A stretch of 64,000 nt of DNA, from NCBI GenBank assembly GCA_002917075.1, contig NTMA01000064.1:248001-312000 (forward strand), given 5' to 3'. The stretch is from Hawksworthiomyces lignivorus. Its lineage: Eukaryota > Ascomycota > Sordariomycetes > Ophiostomatales > Ophiostomataceae. Position numbers and translations under genes: made by a program. The notes below the pieces were generated by a model, which was not told where the DNA came from, searched no databases, and saw only the letters and a list, made by a program, of their open reading frames with translations. The stretch's first letter is position 1, and every line of letters begins with the position of its first letter. Shown in pieces: positions 46,050 through 55,812 of the stretch.

Positions 46050-47357
46050 CTATAACGTCAAGATTACTTTCCGTGCTTGTTGTTTCTCGAATATTTCATA
46101 TGCTTTAGGGGCATCCTTCAACGGCATCTGGTGCGACACAAAGCTGTCGAACTTGTCCTGGTTGTTGGCAAAAACCCTGAGCGCCTCGCTGAACACTGGC
46201 CGCGCCGCTGACCGACCCATATTAAGGCTTGTTCCGTAGTTGTAAGCAGACGCAAGACATATATAAACAAAAGCAACAAAGAGTAGCAACAATTTAAACT
46301 CACTCTATGTTCTTCGAATAAGCTTCGAATGCAGTAAATGGCATGTCTCCTTGATGAAAGCCGATAGACGAAATAGCACCGCACAAGCGCACCGCGTCGT
46401 ATGCTAGCCGCAGTGCCGCCTTGCTGCCGACGCTTTCAACTACGGCATCGGCGCCGCGACCATCTGTAACCTTCTTGATCTCGGCTGCCACATCGTCCTT
46501 TGTCAGGTCTAGTGTCACGGCACCCATTTTGCGGGCCTCGGCGAGGCGGTCCGGTACGGAGTCCACGGCAAACACGGTTCCACTGGCGCCAACGAGCACC
46601 TTGGCTGTCAACACGGCGCATAGCCCCACAGGTCCGCAGCCCAAGCATAAGACGACGAGCTCGCCAGGCTGCCGCTTGGCGAAGTGCGGGTGCAGCACGA
46701 CGCTGTCGATTTCTTGGGCTTCTGGGATTCTTCCCGAGACTTCAGGCACTGCCACTGCCGTGTCTGTGTTGCGCAGCAGCTTTGTAATGGCTCGCATGGC
46801 CCCGTAGTAACCTGTTGGGAAGATGTCGCACATGAGGAGCATACGGTCAGGCGGCACGGCGTCGGGGAGGTGCTCGAGCGTGCCGTCCGCAAAAGGCACT
46901 CGTACGTACTCTGATTGGCCGCCGTAGAGGTTCTCGCTACCAAATGAGATGCCATGCACGCAGCGGTTGGTGTAGCCGTGCTTGCAATACCAACATTGCA
47001 TACTAGTGATGTCAGTCATACCGGCTAACTGCTCAATATCTCCCGCCTGCTTCTGTAAATCAGCGATATTTACACTTACCACTGCGGCGAAAAGATGGAC
47101 ATAGCCCGCTCGCCCACCTTGAATCGTTTGACATCTTTGCCTACGCTCTCAACTATGCCCAAAAACTCGTGGCCCATTGTGTGTCCTGTCGACGTCTTCT
47201 GGTGACCGCGGTACATGTGCAGATCACTGCCACAGAGGGCTGCCAGTTCGACCTTGAGTATAGCATCGGTGTCATCAACCACTACTGGTCGAGGCACCGC
47301 CTTCACGACAATGTTGAAGGGACCTTCATAGACAACGGCCTGCATTGTGTTGCTCAT
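46050..47357 (-). CDS. Zinc-containing alcohol dehydrogenase (MDR family)
   Basis: Three exons, 47357-47080, 47002-46304 and 46227-46050, give 384 residues; introns are 77 nt (gtaagt) and 76 nt (gtgagt), all in phase. The first join completes the structural zinc site: CMQCWYCKHGYTNRC is C-x2-C-x2-C-x7-C. Catalytic zinc ligands are in ELAALCGSDLH and GHTMGHEFLG. NAD(P) binding uses LCLGCGPVGLCAVL. The second join gives SKNIDLNMGR, common in formaldehyde- and threonine-dehydrogenase-like members. It oxidises a primary or secondary alcohol to the carbonyl. It shares a promoter with the aldehyde dehydrogenase, which fits a two-step oxidation of alcohol to acid. Confidence 0.9.
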
Positions 47358-47707
47358 CTTGACCGTATTTGCACTTATTTCTTCTACTGTAAGCTCCTGC
47401 AGAGGACGCCGTTGTTTATTTCCGGATCCAAGCGTTCCGAGCGGCGCTCTGGTATCTATTTGAAGTATCGACGTAATAGCCCTCGGCTTCTTCTCCGATG
47501 AGGAAGCCTGAGGGGCTCGGACAAAATATCCGCCATGCATGAGCACTTCCTGGCAGCGGCGTTAATAGGCGTTAACAAGTAAGCTATGACTGGAGATGTG
47601 TCTATAAGTACATTAAGCGTTGTAGATGCGCTCTTTAGAAGCCATAGCATGGCCCTCATCCGCCAACCCCTCTTATCGTACAACACTTCACTCAGCATCT
47701 CCTCATT
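47358..47707. promoter_or_regulatory. Shared divergent promoter of alcohol and aldehyde dehydrogenase genes
   Basis: 350 bases between outward-pointing start codons 47357 (minus) and 47708 (plus), with one CGG-N9-CCG palindrome near the middle. One bound dimer could drive both genes. Confidence 0.6.
47518..47532. promoter_or_regulatory. CGG-N9-CCG site between ADH and ALDH genes
   Basis: cggacaaaatatccg, central in the divergent promoter, 161 bases from the ADH start and 176 from the ALDH start. The arms extend as CGGA/TCCG, so it is a perfect palindrome of a slightly different fourth base. Confidence 0.55.
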
Positions 47708-49525
47708 ATGTCTACCGCGCCATCAATCCCTTCGGCCGCTGAGCTCACAAAGCTCTACATCAACGGCGAATACGTTGAATCCCGCTCCAAAAATGTTTAC
47801 ACTCTTTATAACCCCACAGACGATTCGGTCATCTCTGAGAGCATCCCAATCGCCGGCGCCGAAGATATAGATGTGGCCGTGGATGCGGCTGAAAAGGCCT
47901 TCCGTGGCGAGTGGAGTTGTTTTACAGCAGCGCAGCGTACCAACTGTCTACGCCGGCTCGCGACATTGTTGGAAGAGGATAGCCGGCTCGAGTCTATTCT
48001 CCGGCTCGACACCCTGAGCACAGGCAACCCAGTCGCCATCATCCCGACGCGGGAGAAGAACTATATCATGGGGCAGCTATCATACTACGGTACGTTTTTC
48101 ATACTATGCAGTTCATCTCTTTGAGTTTTTGCTTCTATGATTATCTTGCTTAATGTTTGACTCAGCCGGCTGGACCGACAAGCTGAAGGGCGACTATTTC
48201 CCGGATGATGACGGGTTTGTAAAGATCGTCCGGCAAGAGCCTCTTGGGTGAGTTAGTTATCTTCGTTTTCTTATTTGCTCTCAGCTAAAAGTTTTGTCTC
48301 CCCAGTGTCTGCGCCGGCATCAATCCTTTCAATGCCCCTGTTGCCACGCTCATCATGAAAACTGCTCCCTGTCTCGCTACTGGCAATGTGATAATCATCA
48401 AGCCCTCAGAGCAAAGTCCGCTAGGATCGCTAGCCATTGCGCCACTGTTTGCTGCTGCTGGATTCCCTCCGGGCGTCTTCCAAGTAGTCACCGGCGCCGG
48501 CGAGACGGGTGCTCTGCTGTCTAGCCACATGCGCATCCGCAAGATCAGCTTCACCGGCAGCGTCGTCACGGGCCGCAAGATCCAGGTCGCCGCTGCCCAG
48601 AGCAACCTCAAGCGCGTCACGCTGGAGCTGGGCGGCAAGAGCCCCGCCGTCGTATTCGCCGACGCCGATCTGGAGAACGCGCTGACGTGGTGTGTTAACG
48701 CTGTGCTGGCCCGTTCTGGCCAGGTCTGTGTGGCCGCCACGCGTGTCTATGTACAACGGTCCATTGCCGACAAGTTCGTCGCCGAGTACACGCGCCGCAT
48801 GCAGGCAGCAGCAGCCGGTCTCGGCGATCCATCCGACCCGGCCACAGTCCTCGGCCCGCTCGTGAACAAGACTGCCCTTGAGCGCGTCACGCGTATGATC
48901 GAGCGCGGCCGCTCCGAGGCAGAGCTAGTCGTCGGTGGTGTGCGGCATGGCACTGCCGGCTGCTTCGTGGAGCCGACCGTGTTTCTTAACCCGGTTGCCG
49001 GTGCGCAGATCTACAAAGATGAGATCTTTGGCCCAGTGTCGGTGGTGCGTACTTTCGAAACCGAGGAAGAGGTTATTGCCATGGCCAACGACACCGAATA
49101 TGGCCTCATGGCGGGCGTCTTCACACGCGACTTAAACAGGGCGCTTCGTCTATCCAGCTTGATCGAATCTGGTGTTGTTGGTGTGAATTGCGTGAGCGTG
49201 GTAAGTGAATTCTTCCTGCTATTCTTCATTCCCTTCTTCGGCCTTGATCTGACAGAGCAGATGAACGTGCAAGTGCCCTTTGGCGGCAAGAAGCAGTCCG
49301 GCCTCGGTCGTGAATACGGCGAATATGTAAGTAGTCACCCCTGATGGAAGTCCGATTTTCCTTTGCAATCACGCCTGGGAAAGTCACGCTGACAAGCTAA
49401 TTCTGAACAGGCACTGCGAGCATTCACGGAGCCCAAGACGATTTTGATCAAGTAAGTGCCTTGACAAATGGATATCTAGTTCTTCAGGTCTCGCTAACTA
49501 GTTACGTAGTATGAACTCAAAGTAA
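47708..49525 (+). CDS. NAD(P)-dependent aldehyde dehydrogenase
   Basis: Six exons are favoured: 47708-48089, 48166-48247, 48306-49200, 49261-49326, 49411-49451 and 49510-49525; total 493 residues, all in phase. Motifs: INPFNAPVATLIMKTAPCLA, FTGSVVTGRKI, LELGGKSPAVVF with the catalytic Glu, catalytic Cys in SGQVCVAATR, EIFGPVSVV and PFGGKKQSGLGREYGEY. It oxidises an aldehyde to the acid in cytosol. The intron at 49201-49260 is 60 nt and has no stop, so retention would insert 20 residues. The last intron (gtaagt, gctaac, tag) ends the protein with ILINMNSK; if it is not spliced the protein stops at 49455 after ILIK. Divergent from the alcohol dehydrogenase. Confidence 0.9.
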
Positions 49526-50161
49526 ACCTAGGTTGTACAATAGCAGAATATCAGAAGGAAGTAGGCATGACATATATAGTTGGGCTCTAACACGCCGTCC
49601 CATGGAATAAAATTTAACATTTCATTCATCTCCCAAATCTAGACGCCAATGTAGAGCTACAGGATAAGAGTAATACTCTCCATAAAGTCCATCTCCACAA
49701 TCTCCATATCGGCATTTTGTGCCGAGTCCCACCTTGAACTAAAGCAGTAGCTTACATGCCCCATGGGGCTGAGTGCTAAAATAAATCTCGACCTCATCGC
49801 CCCAGACGCTGCACAGCGGTATCCAAAACCGAGATCCACCCACGGTCATTTCCCCATACGGTATGATCCACAATCTCATAGACATGTCAAATTACCACTG
49901 TATTTGTAACAGCCACAGAAAGCGGACTTCATCTCCGACAGAATGTGTAATCCTTGCTGTATCTGCATCAGTTGAACACATATTACGACCAGCGGCACCT
50001 TCGGAACCACCCCCTGGTGGATTCGGTGGAAGTCTATAAGAGAGTCAGCGACAGACCTGTCATCAGCAAGAAACTCTCAGTTTCGCCGCTGGTCACATTG
50101 CTCAATGTCGTAAAGATATTTTCATCAAGTGTGTCTAAACCCCTGAATTACGTCTGACAAC
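49526..50161. other. Intergenic, permease promoter
   Basis: Between the aldehyde dehydrogenase 3' end and the permease start. It holds one CGGC-N7-GCCG site. A 60-codon minus-strand frame has no features. Confidence 0.5.
49710..49724. promoter_or_regulatory. CGGC-N7-GCCG site before the MFS permease gene
   Basis: cggcattttgtgccg, 452 bases before the start codon at 50162. Full CGGC/GCCG arms. Confidence 0.55.
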
Positions 50162-52020
50162 ATGTCATCCAAAGAAGAGCGCCATGTAAGCGCGTTCAAC
50201 TTAGCAGTACGTTGTTGCCATTATCATCTATATTGTCAAGAAATTCTATACTATATATCTAGCTTTGTCTGATTTTTTTCATCTTCCTCTAAACAGATTG
50301 TCCTCGCTCTCTGTCTCGGCAGCCTTACGTATGGCTACGGCTTTAGTATCGTCTCCACCACCATAGGCCAGCCATCATTCTACAACTACTTCAACCTTAG
50401 CAATGTCCCTGGTACGCCCCGTTATGCTTTCACTAACTCCATCATTGGCGGCATCAATGGCTGCTTCTCTGGAGGAGGATTTTTTGGTGCCCTTACAGGC
50501 GGCTGGGCTTGTGATGCCCTTGGCCGCAAGCGAACTCTGCTTCTTGCCACACCAATTGCTATCCTTGCCGGCGCTCTGCAAGGCGGCGCTCGCAATCTTG
50601 CCATGCTGCTGGTGGGACGAGTTCTGGGCGGTTACTCAGCCGGCATCTTGATGGTGCTGATCCCGCTCTTTCAAAGTGAAATTGCACCTCCAGCAAGTCG
50701 AGGATTCTTGGTGTCACAGCATGGCGTTGTTCTCGTGGCTGGTTATGCACTGGCTGCGTGGATCGGCTTTGGCTGCTACTATTCGACTAATGAGGTCTTT
50801 CAGTGGCGCTTTCCTCTGGTCGTCCAGTGCCTGTGGCCACTGGTTATGCTGCTGTTGACACCATTTCTGCCAGAGTCACCCCGATGGCGTATGTTTATCT
50901 TTCTGCTTTCTTGTGTTCTTTCATCCGTCTCGGTCATATTATCTCGGATGCTAATTTGTACAGTTCTTCTTAAAGGCCGCTCTGATGAGGCCTGGCGCAT
51001 TATTGAAAAACTCCACAACAGCAAAAACGACACATCTCGCATTTCTTTCGCGCGTGAGGAGTTCTATGTCATGAAAAATCAAGTGGCTGCCGATCTAGAA
51101 CTCGTCAATAGCTCTACCTGGGCTCACATGTTCCGCACGCCATCCGACCGCAAGAGGCTCTTCTGCGCCTTCATGACCATGTTCGCTAGCGAATCCACTT
51201 GTATCCTTGTCGTCTATAACTACAGCGTCATCCTCTACGAGGGTCTTGGCTTCTCTAACAGCTTGTCGTTACTACTCGCTGCTATTTACGTGTCTGTTGC
51301 CTGTTGTGGCAACTACATTAGCTCGTTACTTATGGACCGCGTGGGCCGCGTCCTTCTCCTGGGTGAGTTGTCCTTGAATCGCCTTCTTTCTTTTGTGAAG
51401 AGGACTAGCCGCACTAACTATTGCAAAAGTCATTGGCATAACTGGCTGTACCGTAAGCCTCATCTTCCTGACCGCGATGTCGGCGTCCTATGTCGGCACT
51501 ACGCATAAAAGCGGTCTCGATGCCGCGGTATTCTTCTTTTTCTTATTTATTTCATTGTATGATAAGATCATCTTAAATTCAATCTCCAAAAAAAAGAACA
51601 AAACACTGACAACCAATTAGTTATGGCTGCTGTATCGACGCTACGACCTACGTTTACTGCAGTGAGATTTTCCCCAACCACCTGCGCTCCAAGGGCATGT
51701 CTTGGTCGCTTGCAATACTCTTCCTCACAACGGTTGCCTACCTCATCCCGGCGGTTACGGCTTTTGCCAACATCGGCTGGAAGTATTATCTCCTCTTTAT
51801 AATCCTCGGAGCCATAAATGTTCCAATCATCTGGTTTACTTTCCCCGAGACAAAAGGCCTCGCTCTTGAAGAGATTAGTGAAAAATTTGGTGATAAGGTC
51901 ACTCTGCATCTGACGCACCTTACCGCCGAGCAGCGTGACGAGCTTGACCGTGCCATCGAAGCCGAAAAGTCGTCACAAGATGGCCATGTAGAAGCGGAGG
52001 AGACTGTTGAAGTAGCATAA
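50162..52020 (+). CDS. MFS sugar-porter-family permease
   Basis: Five exons, 50162-50206, 50297-50888, 50964-51362, 51430-51556 and 51621-52020, give 520 residues in phase. The small first exon (MSSKEERHVSAFNLA) joins IVLALCLGSLTYGYGFSIVS in helix 1; donor gtacgt. An earlier gtaagc at 50186 is a possible alternative donor. Sugar-porter signatures: DALGRKRTLL after helix 2, PESPRWLL created by the second intron, MDRVGRVLL in the second half, and PETKGLALEEI after helix 12. Twelve membrane helices are expected in the plasma membrane, with H+-coupled uptake of a sugar, sugar acid, quinate or similar polar ring compound. As the only transporter in the cluster it is the likely entry step. Confidence 0.9.
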
Positions 52021-52565
52021 ACCGAACAGGAATCGATCTCCTCATCGGCAGGTGAACTGCTTGAGGAGTGGGGTGCTCTAAATTTTGTATTGGTGCGTGC
52101 TGGTGACTTTTGCGCTATTATTTTACTTTGTCTCGTGCCGTCAGAACAGACAGTCAATACAAAATTCAACGGTTTTGGCCGGTTATAAATGCCTCTCTCT
52201 TTCTCTAGCCGCGATATCATGTATAATATTTCTATGCACGCTCTCGTTGGAGAGCTTCTAAATGTGCAGAGATCGTTATTCGGAGATTTCGCCGTCCTGT
52301 ACACGTCGGATATGTGCCTACGCATCGGATTGAAGCCCCGAAAGACCGCTGGATAGTGGAGTATACTGAACTGTGTGATATATCGGGTGACGGGGTTAAA
52401 TGCGCCAAGTGGACCCTTGAAGAGGGGAATAGGCATACGAATGAATAGAATGCCGTGATCTGGTGTCATGAAGTTCATTTGGGCAATAAATATACGTCTC
52501 GAGACATCCCATATCTAGTGTCAGATAATCCTAATTCTATTCATAACAATACTGTACTACCTAAA
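52021..52565. other. Intergenic, metallo-hydrolase promoter
   Basis: Lies between permease and metallo-hydrolase genes on the same strand. It carries a CGG-N9-CCG site at 52326 and a CGG-N8-CCG near 52280. No gene seen. Confidence 0.5.
52326..52340. promoter_or_regulatory. CGG-N9-CCG site before the metallo-hydrolase gene
   Basis: cggattgaagccccg, 226 bases before the start codon at 52566. Only the triplets are symmetric. Confidence 0.45.
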
Positions 52566-53585
52566 ATGAGTTCCACGACAGATATTTCATCTCTTTTTGT
52601 CAATGCCGCCGTGCCGGCCTTCAAATGCCCGGAGGGCACGAAGATGCACTTTCTCAACCTTGGTACACTTGAAGCTGACGAGTCATGGTATGTATTGCTG
52701 TGCAGTGTTGGGTTTTCTTCTTGATCTCCTGGTTGCTCTCTTCTTGTTTCCTCTATTGACCGGCTCAAAGGCTTCTGCGAGGTGGCAATTCCAGCACGCT
52801 GAGCAACCTTAACCCCGTTAATAAACGCCGTGAGCTCGTTGTGCTGGCTGCTCTGATTGAGTACCCCGGCGTGGGCCTGATTCTCTACGAGACAGGTTGC
52901 GCCGAGGATATCGAAGTGGTCCGTATTTCATGTCATCCAAAAACTTGTTCTTATTTTCCCAGGCTAATTTTCCTAGAAATGGGGTGCTCCCCTCACGGAT
53001 GTTTTCCCGCGCACTAAATATACGGTTGAAAATAAACTTCCGGAAGCCATCAAGGCGACCGGCAATGACATTAAAGACGTCAAGGCGGTCATTATCGGTC
53101 ACCTGCATCTCGACCACGCTGGTGGTCTCGAGCACTTCCTTGACACGGATGTGCCAATCTACGTGCACGAAGAAGAATTCAAGCACGCTTGCTGGGCTGT
53201 GGCGACGGGCGCAGACCTCGGCGTTTACCTCGGCCATTACATGATCCTAGAGAGGCTCAAGTGGAACACGTTCAATGACGCCCACCTTGATCTTTTCCAG
53301 GGTATAACGCTGCACCACTCTCCAGGTCACACTCCAGGCCTGTGCATTATGCAAGTAAACCTGCCGCGCGACGGAACATTCATCTGGACCACTGACCAGT
53401 TCCACATTGCTGAGAATTACGAGCTGGCCCACCCTCATGGCGGCTTGGCTCGCGATCACAATGCCTGGTTTAACAGCCTCAACATGATCCGTCGCCTGCA
53501 GCGGCTGTTCAATGCTAAGTTGGTATTTGGCCACGACTGTGACGTTTACAAAAAGTACATATCTGAAAAGGCAGTTTACGAGTAG
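52566..53585 (+). CDS. Metallo-beta-lactamase-fold hydrolase, AHL-lactonase type
   Basis: Three exons, 52566-52687, 52771-52918 and 52977-53585, give 292 residues; introns 83 nt (gtatgt) and 58 nt (gtccgt), all in phase. The first join gives SWLLRGGNSSTL, the second EDIEVKWGAPLTDVF. The di-metal motif HxHxDH is intact (GHLHLDHAGG), with further ligands in HHSPGHTPG, TTDQFHIAEN and FGHDCD. The closest group by eye is the N-acyl-homoserine-lactone lactonase-like fungal hydrolases, 250-300 residues, which open small lactone or lactam rings. No signal peptide, so probably cytosolic. In the cluster it would open a lactone to a hydroxy acid for the alcohol dehydrogenase. Confidence 0.88.
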
Positions 53586-53706
53586 GGAGAAATGTTTTTA
53601 TCGTACATAGCTGCAGCGTTTTGAAATGATAAAAATCTTATTTATACTTCTGCAAATTTCGCGGCATAGCGCCCCTATCGTGCTGGCGAAGTTGGTGATT
53701 TTATTC

Positions 53707-55017
53707 TTAGTAGCTCTTTGGCAACCCGAGCACCCGCTGGCCGATGTAATTTTTGATCATCTCGCCGCTGACGGGCGCAATCCGGGCGATCCATGACTCG
53801 CGCTGGTAGCGCTCGACGTGGTACTCTTTAGCGTACCCCATACCGCCGTGTGACAAGATCGCCCGCTCGCAGGTCTTGGCGGCCGCCTCCGCAGCCAGGT
53901 ACTTGGCCGCATTTGCGTAGGCACCGTCCGTGCTACCGCCGTCGTACAGGCGCGCGGCCAAGTAGGTCATGAGGCGGGCGCTCTCGAGCTGCATCCAGCA
54001 CTCGGCCAGCGGGTGCTGCAGGCCTTGGTAGGCGCCGACGGGCCGGCCAAAGACGACGCGCTCGTTAACATAGGCGCAGGTGCGGCGAAGCGCGGCGTAG
54101 CCGAGGCCCAGCGCCTCAGCGGCGATGAGGATGCGCTCCGCGTTCATGCCGTGCATGATGATACGGAAACCCTCGCCCTCGGTGCCGACGCGGTCGGCGA
54201 CCGGCACACGCCAGCCGTCAAACGATAGCACGTTGGTGTCAACGGCGGCGCGACCCATCTTGGGGATCTCGGCCACGTCGACGGCAGCGCGGTCCAGGTC
54301 CGCATAGAAGAGCGACAGGCCCTGTGTCGGCTTGGCTACGCGGTCCAGCGGCGTCGTGCGCGCCAGAATCAAGATCTTCTCCGCAACCTGTGCAGTCGAG
54401 ATGAACACCTTGCTGCCGCGTAGCACGTAGTGGTCCGCGTCCGCGTGCGGCCGTTCTGCCACCGACTGCAGCCGCAGCGTATCCAGACCCGTGTTCGGCT
54501 CAGTCACGCCAAAGCACGCTCGCTCGCGGCCCGCAATCAGCGGCGGCAGCCACCGCTGCTTCTGCTCCTCTGTGCCGAACTTCACCACCGGCTCCAGCCC
54601 AAAGATGTTCATGTGTACCGCGGACGCGCCACCCTGGCCCGCGCCCGACTCTGAAATCGTCTGCAGCATGACCGCCGCTTCTGAGATGCCCAGCTCCGCT
54701 CCGCCATATTCCTGCGGCATGCAAATGCCCAGCCAGCCGTTGTCTGCCAGGTCCTTGGCAAAAGCTCCGGGCCACTCTTTGTTATTGTCGCGCTCCAGCC
54801 AGTACTCATCTGGGTAGTTGGCACAGATCTTGGCCACCGCCTCCCGTACCATCCGTTGTGAGTCTGTCCAGTCCGGCAGATTACTTGGCAGGAAATCCGT
54901 GGCGCGTGCGTGTATTGCTCGGCAGAGGCCGCCTCGTACAGTGAAGCCGTGTTGCAGTGGGTGCAGCGGCTGCGATAGTCGCAGTGACCGAGCTCTCGTA
55001 AGAATTCTTCTTTGCAT
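53707..55017 (-). CDS. Acyl-CoA dehydrogenase, mitochondrial-type
   Basis: Single exon of 436 residues from Met 55017. The N terminus MQRRILTRARSLRLSQPL is a typical mitochondrial presequence. Family features: [79 protein letters not shown] and SHGGMGYAKEYHVERYQRE. It introduces a 2,3 double bond into an acyl-CoA, passing electrons to FAD and ETF. The IYEGT motif with the usual catalytic Glu of short- and medium-chain enzymes is replaced by IAPVSGEMIKNYIGQRVLG, a variant seen in a separate acyl-CoA dehydrogenase subgroup. The promoter has a CGGC-N7-GCCG site. Confidence 0.92.
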   Translation of the reverse strand: MQRRILTRARSLRLSQPLHPLQHGFTVRGGLCRAIHARATDFLPSNLPDWTDSQRMVREAVAKICANYPDEYWLERDNNKEWPGAFAKDLADNGWLGICMPQEYGGAELGISEAAVMLQTISESGAGQGGASAVHMNIFGLEPVVKFGTEEQKQRWLPPLIAGRERACFGVTEPNTGLDTLRLQSVAERPHADADHYVLRGSKVFISTAQVAEKILILARTTPLDRVAKPTQGLSLFYADLDRAAVDVAEIPKMGRAAVDTNVLSFDGWRVPVADRVGTEGEGFRIIMHGMNAERILIAAEALGLGYAALRRTCAYVNERVVFGRPVGAYQGLQHPLAECWMQLESARLMTYLAARLYDGGSTDGAYANAAKYLAAEAAAKTCERAILSHGGMGYAKEYHVERYQRESWIARIAPVSGEMIKNYIGQRVLGLPKSY

Positions 55018-55812
55018 TTTTCTTCCGTTTTTCGTAGCGGAATTGAAACAAAACGGAAAACCCGAAAACAGAAAATCAACTGACACAATGTTCTACTTCT
55101 AAAATGTCTGTGAGCTCCGGTGACAGTTTATATTGAATTAAAGAAGGTCTCACAGCTCACACTAAAGTAGAGCAATAGCTCAAGGAATGCATGATATGTT
55201 TACTACGTAATTAGACAGCATCATAGGTAATACCAGATGCAATCGACAATCAGTGGCTGAGCTATAGTGGCCCGGAAAATAACCCGGTAGGCTTCGGCAT
55301 TTACGGCCGAGCCACAAGAAGACGCCGCGGCCATACCTACCTCTTGTAATAACACAGTTTGAAGCTAATTTCTAATTATAATCGTAAATAAATTTCCTTG
55401 AAAATGAATCGCACATCTGTATACACTATGACGCTTGATTACAGGCTCAAATGAGCAACGCTGCTTCGGTTGCTTATTTTCGCCTTCTCTTTGGCAGGTT
55501 TTACAGCTAGGTGGTGTGCTCCTTCAGAAGTGCGTGTGATTATGTTCATAGCCTTGGTAACCTTTGGTATTTAATTATGGCAGCCGTTAAATGTTTTCAA
55601 TCTATTCATAACGCGGTATCATGCTGTCCAGTGCTCCATACGCTGTCCACAACACATCTTGGCACGAAACTTCTTGCTACTCGGCAGTTGAGACAGAACT
55701 GTAGCAGAATCTCGAGACACAAAGTTTTGTGACAATAGAACCGTTAATGTTTTACTACGTTCGTGCTTCATAGGACTGAATAGAAAACTCTCTGCCTAAT
55801 TTTCCGTGCGCC
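55018..55812. other. Intergenic, acyl-CoA dehydrogenase promoter and HET-gene 3' end
   Basis: Holds the right-most cluster motif at 55295 and then AT-rich sequence. No gene is seen. Confidence 0.5.
55295..55309. promoter_or_regulatory. CGGC-N7-GCCG site before the acyl-CoA dehydrogenase gene
   Basis: cggcatttacggccg, 278 bases before the start codon at 55017, flanked by ggctt and agcc. Marks the right border of the putative regulon. Confidence 0.6.

Noticed and set aside
39363..55017. Secondary-metabolite biosynthetic cluster
   Set aside because: No PKS, NRPS, terpene synthase or other backbone enzyme; enzyme set and mitochondrial presequences point to catabolism.
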